This document shows positions 18,239 through 27,339 of a DNA stretch of 64,000 nt, one piece after another. Below the pieces are notes generated by a model that made no database searches, had not been told where the DNA came from, and worked only from the letters and a program-made list of their open reading frames with translations. Each line of letters begins with the position of its first letter. Position 1 is the stretch's first letter. The stretch is from Hyphomicrobiales bacterium. Its GTDB lineage: Bacteria; Pseudomonadota; Alphaproteobacteria; Rhizobiales; Rhizobiaceae. The position numbers were made by a program, and so were the translations under genes. Location of the stretch: assembly GCA_900465665.1 (NCBI GenBank), contig UBJO01000032.1, forward strand, positions 28,911 through 92,910, in the 5' to 3' direction.

Positions 18239-18266
18239 ACCGACACCTGAATTGGACGAGCAGAAC

Positions 18267-19487
18267 ATGGAAAAGCAGTCGGCAGACGCAACTCAAATTC
18301 GTCGCGGGACAATCCCCGTTATGGCCGTTGCCTGCGGCGTTATGGTGGGAAACATCTATCTGTGCCAGCCGCTGCTGGGAGCAATCGCCAAAGACTTTGG
18401 TGTTCCTGAGAGTATAGCATCCCTCGTCGCCGTGATGACGCAGGTCGGCTATGCTCTCGGCATTCTTCTGCTCGTCCCTCTCTCGGACATGGCGGAGCCC
18501 CGCAGCCTAGTCAGATGGATGTCCGCGCTCGCCGCTGTCGGCCTGCTCATGGCCTGTCTCGCCCCGGCAATCCCTGTCCTTCTTGCCGCGAGCATATTCC
18601 TTGCATTCGTGACCGTCGTTCCGCAGGTGCTCATTCCACTTGCCACCTCCCTTGTCGCTCCAGAGCATCGGGGGCGCGCAGTCGGCTCGCTTGCGACAGG
18701 TCTCATCATGGGAATTCTGCTGTCCAGAACGATTTCGGGGCTGGTGGCCGGCTATGGTGGCTCCTGGCGCGCCTCATACGGGCTAGCGTCCGTCCTCTCC
18801 GTCGTCGTCTTCTTTCTTGTCCCGGCCTTTATGCCGAAAAAGTCCGAGCACGCGACCTCGATCGGCTACTTCAAGCTGCTGGCTTCCCTTCCGCCGCTTC
18901 TCAAGCATCGAGATCTCATCCTCTCGATGGCCATGAACTTCCTCGTGTTTGGCGCATTTTCCGCCTTCTGGGCAACCATGGCGTTCCATCTGGCTACCCC
19001 GGAATTTAGCCTCGGCCCTGCGGCGGCCGGCCTGTTCGGTCTCTGGGGAGCGCCCGGAGCACTTCTGGCGCCGATGGCCGGACGGCTTTCCGACAGATGG
19101 GGTCCGGCGCGCGTCAATGTTCTTGGCTTCGCATCCGTGCTCATCTGTTTCGCCATCGCTATCACGATTGGAGCCCATTCGTTGATCGCACTCGTCATCG
19201 TGGTAAACCTTCTCGACTTCGGCCTTCAGAGCGGACAGGTCGCCAACCAGACGCGCATCTTCGCCATCGCGCCAGAGATCCGCGGACGGCTGAACACCCT
19301 CTACATGGTCTCGACTTTCGGCGGCGGTGCAATCGGTGCGCTTGCAGGCGGCTATGCATGGTCGGCTGCGGGATGGACAGGCGTCTGCTTGCTCGGCTTC
19401 GTCGCGACCTGCCTTGCCGCAATCATCCTTGCAACCGGTGTCGCGACCGCCACATCTTCAAAACAGGGACACAGGAGTGAACCATGA
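18267..19487 (+). CDS. MFS transporter
   Basis: A 406-residue major-facilitator protein; the ATG at 18267 (MEKQSADATQIRRG) gives a short cytoplasmic lead before TM1. Twelve hydrophobic segments are evident. NIYLCQPLLGAIAKDFGVPES and the GYALGILLLVPLSD loop place it in the YgaY/DHA1-like group commonly annotated as an efflux permease. Its stop codon overlaps the ATG of the aldo/keto reductase (ATGA at 19484), so the two are translationally coupled. Probably exports an organic compound handled by this operon. Confidence 0.86.
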   Translation: MEKQSADATQIRRGTIPVMAVACGVMVGNIYLCQPLLGAIAKDFGVPESIASLVAVMTQVGYALGILLLVPLSDMAEPRSLVRWMSALAAVGLLMACLAPAIPVLLAASIFLAFVTVVPQVLIPLATSLVAPEHRGRAVGSLATGLIMGILLSRTISGLVAGYGGSWRASYGLASVLSVVVFFLVPAFMPKKSEHATSIGYFKLLASLPPLLKHRDLILSMAMNFLVFGAFSAFWATMAFHLATPEFSLGPAAAGLFGLWGAPGALLAPMAGRLSDRWGPARVNVLGFASVLICFAIAITIGAHSLIALVIVVNLLDFGLQSGQVANQTRIFAIAPEIRGRLNTLYMVSTFGGGAIGALAGGYAWSAAGWTGVCLLGFVATCLAAIILATGVATATSSKQGHRSEP

Positions 19488-20329
19488 CCGGAAGCGCATC
19501 CGTTAACCGATTGATCGAGCGCATCATCCCGTCATCAGGGGAGAGCATTCCCCTGGTCGGCTGCGGAACCTGGCAGACCTTCGACGTCGGTTCATCCCCG
19601 AACGAGCTTGAAGGCCCCTCCTCCGTCATCGGCGCCTTGGTGGAAGGAGGCGGAAAGCTGATCGACAGCTCACCGATGTACGGCCAGGCCGAGCGGGTGA
19701 CCGGCGAAATCTTGTCCCGAAGCGGGCTGCGCGGTAAGACCTTCCTGGCGACCAAGGTATGGACGCGCGGAAAGGAGTCTGGGATCGACCAGATGAGCCG
19801 CTCCTTTGAACTTCTCAAAACCGATATCATTGACCTCATGCAGGTGCACAATCTTCTCGACTGGCAGGTTCATCTACCGACACTGAAGGAATGGAAGGCG
19901 CAAGGCCGGATCAGGTATCTTGGCGTGACGCACTACACCGACAGCGCACATTCGGATCTCGAAGCGGCCATCCGGACAGGCGAATTCGATTTCGTCCAGC
20001 TCAACTACTCAGTGGCCGACCGCGCTGCCGAAAAGCGGCTGCTACCCGCCGCGAAGGATCTGGGCGTCGCAGTGCTGGTCAACCGCCCATTCGGCGAAGG
20101 TTCGCTGATCCGCCGCCTCGCCCGAATGCCGCTTCCCGATTTCGCCCGAGAACTCGGAACACAGACTTGGCCTCAGCTTGCACTTCGGTACGTCATATCG
20201 CATCCGGCTGTAACCTGCGCCATTCCGGCTACGTCAAGTTCAGAGCATATGAGAGACAACATGCGCGCGGCCTCTTTGCCGGAGCTTTCATCAGCGCAGA
20301 AGTCGGAACTACTTGCAGCTATCGGCTGA
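19484..20329 (+). CDS. Aldo/keto reductase
   Basis: A 281-residue NADPH-dependent aldo/keto reductase. The catalytic Asp and Tyr are in LIDSSPMYGQAE, the Lys in FLATKVW, and the His position in LMQVHNL; DFVQLNYSVADR follows. There is no leader sequence, and its ATG overlaps the MFS stop. It is the last gene of the plus-strand operon that starts at 14631 and ends seven bases from the convergent AraC gene. Likely role: reduction of an aldehyde or ketone. Confidence 0.86.
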   Translation: MTGSASVNRLIERIIPSSGESIPLVGCGTWQTFDVGSSPNELEGPSSVIGALVEGGGKLIDSSPMYGQAERVTGEILSRSGLRGKTFLATKVWTRGKESGIDQMSRSFELLKTDIIDLMQVHNLLDWQVHLPTLKEWKAQGRIRYLGVTHYTDSAHSDLEAAIRTGEFDFVQLNYSVADRAAEKRLLPAAKDLGVAVLVNRPFGEGSLIRRLARMPLPDFARELGTQTWPQLALRYVISHPAVTCAIPATSSSEHMRDNMRAASLPELSSAQKSELLAAIG

Positions 20330-20336
20330 AACCTGT

Positions 20337-21122
20337 TCAGTCCGCAAAATAGCGCGCTGGTGTCTGTCCGAGCGCTTGCTTGAACATCGTAATGAACGCG
20401 CTGGTGTTCTCGTAGCCAAGATCAATCGCGATGTTGGTGACTGATTGACCCTCGGCAAGCCACTGGAGTGCAAGTGACAGCTGGAGCTGTCGACGCCATT
20501 TGCCAAACGAGAGGCCTGTCTCTTCTTTGAAGCGCCTCGTGAGGGTCCTGGGGCTTGCTCCGATCCGCTCGCTCCAATCTTCGATTGTGGATCGAAGAGA
20601 CGGGTCAAGCGCGATCAGGTCCGCGAGTTTCCTCAGACGCAGATCCTTCGGCATCGGCAGGTAGAGTGGTTCGCGTCGAGCATGGGTCAGCTCGTCAACC
20701 ATGACCTGGATAAAGCGATTTTCCCGGCTTGCACCGAGCGGATAGAGCGGCGGCATTTTCTCGAAGCGAGCAAACATCTCCCGCAGCAGCGGTGGCACCG
20801 AGATGATGCAGCAATCCGCCGGCATGTCAGGCGCGCTGGCCGGCTCGATGAAAAGGCATCGGATCTCAAGTTTGCCGACACCACTCGAGGAATGCGTCAC
20901 GCCTCCCGGCACCCAGACAGCGCAGTTGGGAGGTGCGACCCACAAACCATGCGCGGCGTGCACAGTGACGACGCCTTTGGTGGTATAGAGAAGCTGCGCC
21001 TTTCGATGCGAATGCGGAGCCTGTTCGAGCACGTCCGTATCAAGGTCAAAGGCGACAGCCGAGATGTCCCTTGCGAGGGAATCCGCGCCTTGGAAATCCT
21101 CAATGCGGTTGAACAGAAGCAT
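20337..21122 (-). CDS. AraC-family transcriptional regulator with cupin sensor domain
   Basis: A 261-residue AraC protein. The N-terminal half is a cupin (HSHRKAQLLYTTKGVVTVHAAHGLWVAPPNCAVWVPGGVTH). The C-terminal half has two helix-turn-helix motifs, IEDWSERIGASPRTLTRRFKEETGL and VTNIAIDLGYENTSAFITMFKQALGQTP. This architecture is typical of NimR/NimT-type regulators of efflux genes. It converges on the TetR-linked operon, so its target is not obvious. The 200-base upstream region and the unknown plus-strand gene at 21323 are possible targets. Confidence 0.87.
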   Translation of the reverse strand: MLLFNRIEDFQGADSLARDISAVAFDLDTDVLEQAPHSHRKAQLLYTTKGVVTVHAAHGLWVAPPNCAVWVPGGVTHSSSGVGKLEIRCLFIEPASAPDMPADCCIISVPPLLREMFARFEKMPPLYPLGASRENRFIQVMVDELTHARREPLYLPMPKDLRLRKLADLIALDPSLRSTIEDWSERIGASPRTLTRRFKEETGLSFGKWRRQLQLSLALQWLAEGQSVTNIAIDLGYENTSAFITMFKQALGQTPARYFAD

Positions 21123-21322
21123 TCTAGACCCCGCGAACTCACCGAGGGCAAATTGGCCGATAATCGTTATTGTATGGCCATATCACGAAATCCGAACATC
21201 AGCAAATTTGGTAGTCGTCCTTGCAGAGAGACCTTGGAAAAGGGCGTGAGACGCGAATCTATCGAATAAGCGCCGACGGCAGCTGTTCGATCGAATAGGT
21301 CATGATCGAGGATGGGACGCAA

Positions 21323-21823
21323 ATGACACGCAAGATGGTACCCACTCTCATGGAAGGTATCGATGGGGAGGAAGTCATCAGAGCCCCATTTGTCCTTCAC
21401 CGCGTTTCTACCTTCCCCATAATAGTGTTCGCGACAGAACTGGCGCAGGGAGGATATGCCGAGCGCTGGACGCTCGAGATGGAAAGCCTCCTGGCGAAGA
21501 GGGCACCATTCGTCATCCTGATTCCCAGCTGTGAACGCCCCGAGAGTCGAGAGGATTGGGCCCGGCGCGTCATCTGGATGAAGGAGAATAAGCCTGGGCT
21601 TTCGCTCTACTGCAAGGGCGTCATCAGCATCGAACCTGATAGGAGGCTGAGAGCTGATCTTGAACGACGGGTTAGTGGATCGAAGCGAATGTTCGGCGTG
21701 TCGCAGCATGTTGTCGAGAGCGAAGAAAACGCCGTTGACCTCGCGCGTCATTTGCTTTCCAAGCGAAGTGTTGCGGCGGAAGCTCTGCGCATTCTCGCAC
21801 TCAAGCAGATCTACGAGTACTGA
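21323..21823 (+). CDS. Hypothetical protein, family not recognised
   Basis: A predicted soluble protein of about 166 residues; the ATG at 21323 is chosen after GAGGATGGG, with an in-frame ATG at 21302 as an alternative. It contains VIRAPFVLHRVSTFPIIVFATEL, a stretch around FVILIPSCERPESREDW, and a helical C-terminus ending in ALRILALKQIYEY. The beta-strand/helix pattern with a central IIVFATE strand suggests a small alpha/beta domain. No catalytic motif stands out. The opposite strand is also open here, but its sequence lacks protein-like hydrophobic periodicity, so I favour the plus strand. Confidence 0.55.
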   Translation: MTRKMVPTLMEGIDGEEVIRAPFVLHRVSTFPIIVFATELAQGGYAERWTLEMESLLAKRAPFVILIPSCERPESREDWARRVIWMKENKPGLSLYCKGVISIEPDRRLRADLERRVSGSKRMFGVSQHVVESEENAVDLARHLLSKRSVAAEALRILALKQIYEY

Positions 21824-21894
21824 AGTGTTTGGCTGTTGCCGAAGCGGGCGCCCCGTTTCACTGTTGAAGATCACCCGAAAGGCGCACAATAAGC

Positions 21895-22914
21895 CTAAAA
21901 TTCCTTGAGTTCGGGGAAGTTTCGCTGATGCCAGACGGGATAGGCCGGAGGCAGATCGCTGGCTGTGTCGAGCTTGGCGACCTGCTCTGCCGTCAGGCTC
22001 CAGTCAACAGCGCCGATGTTTTCGATGAGCTGCCCTTCCGAGCGGGCTCCAATAATCACATTCGCGACGGACGGCTTTTGCAGGAGCCAGTTCAGAGCGA
22101 CCTGTGGAATGGTCTTTCCGGTCTTTTCAGAGATCTCATCAAGGGCGTCGATGATCCGAAAAAGATGCGCGTCTTCATATCTCGGGCCCGCCCCGGCGAT
22201 CTCGAATGCTCTGGTTCCAGGCTGCGCCGGGCGGTCGCGCCGGATTTTACCTGTCAGCTTGCCCCATCCGAGCGGTGACCAGATCATCGAGCCGACACCT
22301 TCAACTTGCCCCAACGGCATGAGATCCCACTCGTAATCGCGATTGAGGAGCGAATAGTAGACCTGATGCGAGACGTGACGCGGGTAACCGTATCGGTCAG
22401 ACACAGAGAGCGATCTCATCAGGTGCCAGCCGGAGAAATTCGAGCAGCCCGTGTATCGGATTTTTCCCGACCTCACGAGCTGGTCAAGGGTCGAGAGAGT
22501 TTCGTCCAACGGCGTATTATAGTCCTGGCCGTGAAGTTGGAACAGGTCGATATAGTCCGTCCCGAGCCTTTTCAGAGCGCCATCGACGGCATCCAAGAGA
22601 TGCTGCCTCGAGGACCCGTAATCGTTCGGCCCGTCACCTACTCGGAAGGTCGCCTTGGTCGAGATGAGTACGCGGTCCCGCTTCCCCTTGATGGCCTCGC
22701 CCAGAATCGTCTCGGCCAGTCCGCCAGAATAGGCATCGGCGCTGTCAAATAAAGAGACGCCATGATCGAGACAAACGTCAATAAGCCGCGCCGCACCGTT
22801 GCTGTCTGTTGATCCCCACGCTTTGAAAAAATCGTTCCCTCCTCCAAACGTTGCTGTTCCGAAGCTGAGGGCGGGTACTCGAAGGCCAGAGCGGCCGAAG
22901 CGTCTGTATTCCAT
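21895..22914 (-). CDS. Aldo/keto reductase (YdhF/Tas-like)
   Basis: A 339-residue aldo/keto reductase; the ATG at 22914 (MEYRRFGRSGLRVPALSFG) is preferred over an upstream start and follows AAAGG. Catalytic Asp and Tyr are in LFDSADAYSGG, Lys in LISTKATFRVG, and His in LFQLHGQD. The cofactor-binding C-terminus reads SVANVIIGARSEGQLIENIGA. It is followed upstream on the same strand, 62 bases away, by the peroxiredoxin at 22977. Probably an NADPH-linked aldehyde or ketone reductase in stress defence. Confidence 0.87.
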   Translation of the reverse strand: MEYRRFGRSGLRVPALSFGTATFGGGNDFFKAWGSTDSNGAARLIDVCLDHGVSLFDSADAYSGGLAETILGEAIKGKRDRVLISTKATFRVGDGPNDYGSSRQHLLDAVDGALKRLGTDYIDLFQLHGQDYNTPLDETLSTLDQLVRSGKIRYTGCSNFSGWHLMRSLSVSDRYGYPRHVSHQVYYSLLNRDYEWDLMPLGQVEGVGSMIWSPLGWGKLTGKIRRDRPAQPGTRAFEIAGAGPRYEDAHLFRIIDALDEISEKTGKTIPQVALNWLLQKPSVANVIIGARSEGQLIENIGAVDWSLTAEQVAKLDTASDLPPAYPVWHQRNFPELKEF

Positions 22915-22976
22915 GACAAGCCTTTTCGGTAAATGATCACGATGCGAACCGATGCTCAACTCGCAATAGAGCCTGC

Positions 22977-23516
22977 TCAGGCGGCGACTTTCGTCTTCAA
23001 ATTCGAAAGAATATTGTTAGGGTCAGATACCCCGTACGGATCCTCTGCGCAGTTGTCGCAATATCCGTCCTCTTCGAACCATTCCTCTACAATACAATCA
23101 TTGACAATCGCCGCATAGCGCCACGACCGCATCCCGAAGCCGAGATTATCTTTGGCGACAAGCATGCCCATCTTGCGGGTAAATTCCGCGGAGCCGTCCG
23201 GGATGAGCTTTATATTCAAAAGGTTCTGAGACTTGCCCCAGGCGTTCATTACGAAGGCGTCGTTCACCGAAACGCAGTAGATCTCCTCGATTCCCAGACC
23301 CTTAAACTGGGGAGCTAGCTTTTCGAAATCGGGAAGCTGATAGGTTGAGCACGTCGGCGTGAACGCGCCGGGCAACGAAAAGACGATCACGCGTTTTCCG
23401 GCGTAATAATCGGCGGTCGTCATATCCTGCCAGCGGAAGGGATTAGGACCTTCGACCTTATCGTCGCGGAAGCGCGTCTTGAAGATGACCTGGGGAATTT
23501 GTCTTCCTGCGTGCAT
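22977..23516 (-). CDS. Peroxiredoxin (Prx5/AhpE-type redoxin)
   Basis: A 179-residue thiol peroxidase. The peroxidatic site is VFSLPGAFTPTCSTYQLPDFEKL, with the conserved Pro-x3-Thr-x2-Cys. The arginine-containing region is GFGMRSWRYA. The ATG follows AGGAG. Extra cysteines sit near the C-terminus (GYCDNCAEDPYG), which may act as resolving cysteines. It reduces organic or hydrogen peroxide in the cytoplasm. It is probably co-expressed with the aldo/keto reductase downstream. Confidence 0.88.
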   Translation of the reverse strand: MHAGRQIPQVIFKTRFRDDKVEGPNPFRWQDMTTADYYAGKRVIVFSLPGAFTPTCSTYQLPDFEKLAPQFKGLGIEEIYCVSVNDAFVMNAWGKSQNLLNIKLIPDGSAEFTRKMGMLVAKDNLGFGMRSWRYAAIVNDCIVEEWFEEDGYCDNCAEDPYGVSDPNNILSNLKTKVAA

Positions 23517-23627
23517 TGCTACAGCTCCTGCGATCGGATCAATCTAAGCTTCCACTGCGCGCCCACCGGCCATCGGGACGCGACCCTGGAAATAGCAGGT
23601 TGCTCGTGTGTCAAATCCAGAGATTAG

Positions 23628-24011
23628 GCCAGGTTATCAGGAAATCCGGCCAAAAGAGCAGGAGCCGCCAGCAAAGTTGCCAAAGGGCTTTTAAAGCCTG
23701 ACCGTGGCCTCAAGGGCGGATCGAACCCCCATCAAGTCTTCAGCTTGCAGGATGTGACGGCCGCCCGGATGATCAAGCTTCAGCAAACGCTCGGTTATAC
23801 GCTTGGAGAAATCCTCGCGCTCAACGAAGAATACCAGGCGGGCGAGCATTCCCCGGAGCGGACGGTCGCCGTCTTGCAGACCCAGATCGAAAGGCTCCGG
23901 CTACGCAAGGAGGCGCTGGATTCGGCCTTGAATTTTCTGCAGGGCAAGGTCGAATGGATTAGGTCCGGTAAACCGGGCGATGCGCCGCGCCTGGAGGATT
24001 ATCGCTGCTGA
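23628..24011 (+). pseudogene. Truncated MerR-family regulator
   Basis: The frame reads GLLKPDRGLKGGSNPHQVFSLQDVTAARMIKLQQTLGYTLGEILAL. This matches the second half of a MerR winged helix (GLLKP.RG..GYR.Y...DV..ARMIK) and its effector coiled coil, ending RSGKPGDAPRLEDYRC. The first recognition helices (normally IGELAKRTG..PSTIRFYE) cannot be read. An in-frame TAG at 23625-23627 closes the frame upstream, and the wing has drifted (GGSNPHQVF for GYRRY). A start at the TTG 23745 would give only an 88-residue C-terminal piece. It is most likely a decayed MerR gene. Confidence 0.65.
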
Positions 24012-25009
24012 GCAGCGATCGGCCGGGCAACCTGGGTACGGTCAGCGGCTCCCGACGGTTCTGCCTGCACAAGCCGCGCAGCCTTGATCGTTACACTAGC
24101 GACCAGCCCCCGTGGTTCGAACGTTACCTCAACGGCTCCCGCCTCGCGTGACAATGAGCGTGTCAGGAGCCGGCTTCCGAAGCCGCGACGCTCGGGGCTA
24201 GGATCGACCGCCGGGCCTCCAGTCTCTCGCCATTCGAGCAAAAGGTCTTCGCCTTCCATCGTCCCGACGAGATTAACCTTCCCGCCTTCGACGCTCAGCG
24301 CGCCGTATTTTACGGCATTGGTCGCCAGTTCGTGGTAGATCAGCGCCAGGCTGGCTGCAGTCTCCCCCGTCACCGCGGCGGGACGTCCGCTTATGTGGAT
24401 GTGATCCCCGAATGGCAGAAGCACCGCCCTCAGCAGCTCATAGACATCCTGTGCTCCCGCGTCGCTCATCGGCGAAGCGAGGGCCTTTCCGAGCGCTACA
24501 AGCCTTTCGTTGAACAGCCGCCGCTGCTCCTCCGGGCACCCGTCGTTCTTGAACGTCATGCTCGCAACTGCCTGTACGAGGCTGACTAGGTTCGACGTCC
24601 GATGGAGCATTTCTCGGGCGTAGAGGCTCGACTTTTTCTCTGCCGCCCGCGCTCTTGCAAGAGCGGCCCGCAGGCGGTGAATGAGGGCGAGGATCAAGCC
24701 AGACAGCAGCACATAGACGGTCACGGTGACCAGGGACGAGAGTTCTAAAGCAAACGATCCGAAAGGCGGAACCCAGAAATACAAGGCAAGCAGTCCGCCG
24801 ACGATCATGGTGACCGCGCCGGCACGCAAACCGGCAAGATAGGCGGTCACGGCCACTGCCGGAAAGAAGGTGATGAACGGCACGCCTGCGACGACAGGAT
24901 CGATGAGTGCCCGCAGTGCGGCGGCTATGGCGATGCATCCGGCAACGACGATGGCGCGGTACATCGTGGGGTAACGAGATTCAAGGTCCGGAAGACGATG
25001 CTGGAGCAT
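23999..25009 (-). CDS. HWE-family sensor histidine kinase with N-terminal membrane domain
   Basis: A 336-residue kinase starting at the ATG that follows AAAGGAG at about 25009. Four hydrophobic segments between residues 15 and 115 resemble the DUF4118/KdpD-type membrane domain. The phospho-acceptor box is EMLHRTSNLVSLVQAVA. The N box is IYHELATNAVKYGAL and the family-defining Trp-x-Glu is in LLLEWRETGGP. These are marks of the HWE kinases common in Rhizobiales. No response regulator is adjacent, so its partner lies elsewhere. Its 3' end overlaps the MerR remnant by 13 bases. Confidence 0.87.
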   Translation of the reverse strand: MLQHRLPDLESRYPTMYRAIVVAGCIAIAAALRALIDPVVAGVPFITFFPAVAVTAYLAGLRAGAVTMIVGGLLALYFWVPPFGSFALELSSLVTVTVYVLLSGLILALIHRLRAALARARAAEKKSSLYAREMLHRTSNLVSLVQAVASMTFKNDGCPEEQRRLFNERLVALGKALASPMSDAGAQDVYELLRAVLLPFGDHIHISGRPAAVTGETAASLALIYHELATNAVKYGALSVEGGKVNLVGTMEGEDLLLEWRETGGPAVDPSPERRGFGSRLLTRSLSREAGAVEVTFEPRGLVASVTIKAARLVQAEPSGAADRTQVARPIAAQQR

Positions 25010-25164
25010 TAGTAGAGCTCCTTTCACCGGCAACCTACCACCAGGTTATGGGTATTGCCAGAGATCGAGCAGGGCACCCGCCACTGACCATTTGACGGGT
25101 GCAAGACCTTCGGATACCGAGCGTCGGCACAAGATAGCAATTTAGCTATCGTCCCGGCGCTGGC

Positions 25165-26019
25165 TCAGCCTCGCAAGGTTGTCGCGACCATGCTCTGCAG
25201 GAGCGTGGTCTGACGGCCAATCAGACGGCCGAGGGCACCACTGTCGTCGAACAGCGCCCCGCGTGACGCTGCAACGTCGGCGTCCGCGAGAAGGCCCGCG
25301 AGATCGGGCGGGAGCCCGGCGCTCGTCAGCACTTCGCGATAAGCGTCCTCGGAAAGATCGTTGTAAACGACGGCCTTGCCCGACTGTCGCGAGAGCTCTG
25401 AAGCCAGCTCGGCAAGGGTAAAGGCTTGGTCAGCGGCAAGCTCATACGTCTTTCCGGCGTGCCCTTCGGTCGTCAGTACCTTCGCTGCAGCATCGGCGTA
25501 ATCCCGCCGCGCAGCGGAGGAAAAACGACCGTCCTTCGCAGCGCCGACGAAGGCGCCATGCTCAAGCGCCATCGGAAGCGCCATCAGATGGTTCTCGGTA
25601 TACCAGCCGTTTCGCAAGATAACAGCAGGCAGGCCCGAAGCGGCGATCACCTCCTCCGTCTGGCGATGCTCGACCGCGAGCATCGCCGGCGACGTGTCAG
25701 CGTGCAACATGCTGGTATAGGCGATCAGCGAAACGCCGGCTTGTTTGGCCGCATCGATCACGGCCCGATGACGCGGCAGTCGGCCACTGACCTCGGTCGA
25801 TGAAATTAGCAGCAATTTCTCAACGCCGGCCAATGCCGGACCAAGAGTCTCGGGGCGGCTATAGTCGGCTTCGCGAATGATCACGCCGCGCTCAGCGAGG
25901 TCCTTGCCTTTTGCCGGGTCTCGCACGGCTGCGACGATCCGGTCTGCCGGAATGGTCTTCAACAACGCCTCGATCACGAGGCGGCCGAGTTGTCCTGTTG
26001 CTCCAGTCACTACATACAT
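25165..26019 (-). CDS. NAD(P)H quinone oxidoreductase, NmrA-like SDR (QorB/YtfG type)
   Basis: A 284-residue atypical SDR; the start ATG 26019 (MYVVTGATGQLGRLVIEALL) follows AAAAGGA. The GATGQLG cofactor loop, ISSTEVSGRLPRHRAVIDAAKQAGV, YTSMLHADTSP and ILRNGWYTEN regions match Escherichia coli YtfG/QorB. The neighbour across the divergent promoter is an HxlR regulator at 26153. This is the same arrangement as qorB with ytfH/qorR, which strongly supports the call. Likely function: two-electron reduction of quinones. Confidence 0.86.
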   Translation of the reverse strand: MYVVTGATGQLGRLVIEALLKTIPADRIVAAVRDPAKGKDLAERGVIIREADYSRPETLGPALAGVEKLLLISSTEVSGRLPRHRAVIDAAKQAGVSLIAYTSMLHADTSPAMLAVEHRQTEEVIAASGLPAVILRNGWYTENHLMALPMALEHGAFVGAAKDGRFSSAARRDYADAAAKVLTTEGHAGKTYELAADQAFTLAELASELSRQSGKAVVYNDLSEDAYREVLTSAGLPPDLAGLLADADVAASRGALFDDSGALGRLIGRQTTLLQSMVATTLRG

Positions 26020-26071
26020 AGGCCAGTCCTTTTCTTGGTTGGGAAGGAAGAGCCTCTGAATATCGGCCGTC

Positions 26072-26121
26072 GTTACCAATGGAAACCACGTATCTTGTAG
26101 TAACGTCCATTTTCCGGTAAC
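26072..26121. promoter_or_regulatory. Putative HxlR operator dyad between qorB-like and hxlR-like genes
   Basis: GTTACC (26072-26077) and GGTAAC (26116-26121) form a perfect inverted repeat in the 133-base divergent region. The flanks AATGGAAA and TTTTCC partly extend the symmetry. Wide dyads like this suit dimeric HxlR proteins. No experimental support. Confidence 0.35.
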
Positions 26122-26152
26122 CAGATAGAAACTTGCCAGTCAGGGACGCGTG

Positions 26153-26500
26153 ATGGTTCTCAAAGTACGAAAGAAGGTGACGGCGCTCCCCGGATGTCCA
26201 ATGTCGAAGTGCATGGATCTGCTCGGCGGTTGCTGGACGCCGGAGGTACTCTGGTCTCTGAGCGAAGGCCCACGCCGGTTTTCGGAATTGCGCCGGGATA
26301 GTCCATTCATTTCGGCGAAGGTCATGACGAGCAGACTGCGGGATCTGGAACAGCGCGGCGTCCTTACCCGCAAGGTGATGCCGACATCCCCGCCGACAGT
26401 GGAATATGAGTTGTCTGAATTGGGAAAAGAATTGCTCCCCGCGATCAGGTCCATCGTCGAAGTCGGGACCCGTCTCCTGCTGCGCGATACGAGCTCTTGA
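26153..26500 (+). CDS. HxlR-family transcriptional regulator (redox/quinone sensor type)
   Basis: A 115-residue winged-helix protein starting at ATG 26153. Two cysteines lie near the N-terminus in LPGCPMSKCMDLLGG. In QorR/YodB/HypR-type members the equivalent cysteine senses quinones or hypochlorite. HTH region: RRFSELRRDSPFISAKVMTSRLRDLEQRGVLTR. Wing: PPTVEYELSELGKELLP. It is divergent from the QorB-like gene, its presumed target. A 27-base motif shared with 34557-34583 begins inside its final codons. Confidence 0.87.
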   Translation: MVLKVRKKVTALPGCPMSKCMDLLGGCWTPEVLWSLSEGPRRFSELRRDSPFISAKVMTSRLRDLEQRGVLTRKVMPTSPPTVEYELSELGKELLPAIRSIVEVGTRLLLRDTSS

Positions 26501-26519
26501 GGGGAGTCGAACCGCCGAC
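26493..26519. repeat. 27-base near-repeat, copy 1
   Basis: This segment matches 34557-34583 at 25 of 27 positions. Both begin GCTCTTGA and end TCGAACCGCCGAC. Copy 1 overlaps the stop codon of the HxlR gene. The core looks like the complement of a tRNA T-arm (GGTTCGA), but no paired stems or acceptor are present. It could be a decayed attachment site or a small dispersed element. Confidence 0.5.
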
Positions 26520-26562
26520 CAGTATGTTCTTATTGGATCGCACCTGGCCCGGCTAAAGCAAC

Positions 26563-27339
26563 TCAAACGAGGTTCGGTGGCGTCCGATCTCGGGAACCGT
26601 TTGAGCGAAGGAACGTTCGGGTTCGCTCATGCTTTGGATGATCGAACATCTGTTCAGGCGGTCCCTCTTCCAGGATTTTTCCGCGATGGATTAAGACGAC
26701 CCGGTCAGCGACTTCACGTGCAAAGCCCATCTCGTGCGTGACGACAAGCATTGTCATGCCGCTGCGAGCCAGCTCCCGCATAACATCGAGAACTTCGCCA
26801 ACCATTTCAGGATCGAGCGCACTGGTTGGTTCGTCAAAAAGCAGCACCTTCGGCTCCATTGCCAGCGAGCGGGCAATTGCCACGCGCTGCTGCTGACCGC
26901 CGGACAATTGGCTTGGGTACTTTCTGGCGTGTTCGGCAATGTGGACGCGTTCCAGAAGCTTCATTGCGATCGTTTCCGCCTCCTTGGCTGTCCTGCCGCG
27001 AACCTTGCGAGGCGCGAGAGCGACGTTCTCAAGCACAGACAGATGCGGAAACAGATTGAACTGCTGAAACACCATCCCCACTTCCTCGCGCACCGCCTTC
27101 AGGTGCCGAAGCTTGTTATGAAGTGGCAGAAGTTCGCGTCCGTCGACGTTCAGCTGGCCTGACATATAGGTCTCAAGACCGTTGATACAGCGAATGAGGG
27201 TCGATTTACCGGAGCCGCTGGCGCCTAGAATGACGACGACCTCGCCGACATTCACCGAGAGATCAATGCCATCGAGAACATGGACCGGGCCATAATGCTT
27301 GTGCAGGCCGGTAATCTGAACGATTGGATTTTCAGACAT
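26563..27339 (-). CDS. Polar amino-acid ABC transporter ATP-binding protein
   Basis: A 258-residue ATPase of the polar amino-acid uptake (PAAT) family. Walker A is GASGSGKST, the signature [16 protein letters not shown], Walker [17 protein letters not shown], and the switch His is in [15 protein letters not shown]. Its ATG at 27339 overlaps the permease stop (TGATG). It is the last gene of the six-gene operon that starts at 31497. It energises uptake of the ligand bound by the protein at 28078-28872. Confidence 0.92.
   Translation of the reverse strand: MSENPIVQITGLHKHYGPVHVLDGIDLSVNVGEVVVILGASGSGKSTLIRCINGLETYMSGQLNVDGRELLPLHNKLRHLKAVREEVGMVFQQFNLFPHLSVLENVALAPRKVRGRTAKEAETIAMKLLERVHIAEHARKYPSQLSGGQQQRVAIARSLAMEPKVLLFDEPTSALDPEMVGEVLDVMRELARSGMTMLVVTHEMGFAREVADRVVLIHRGKILEEGPPEQMFDHPKHERTRTFLRSNGSRDRTPPNLV

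Noticed and set aside
21167..21889. 240-codon minus-strand frame opposite the unknown gene at 21323
   Set aside because: Longer, but the sequence lacks regular hydrophobic periodicity and no ribosome site is evident; the plus-strand frame reads more like a folded protein.
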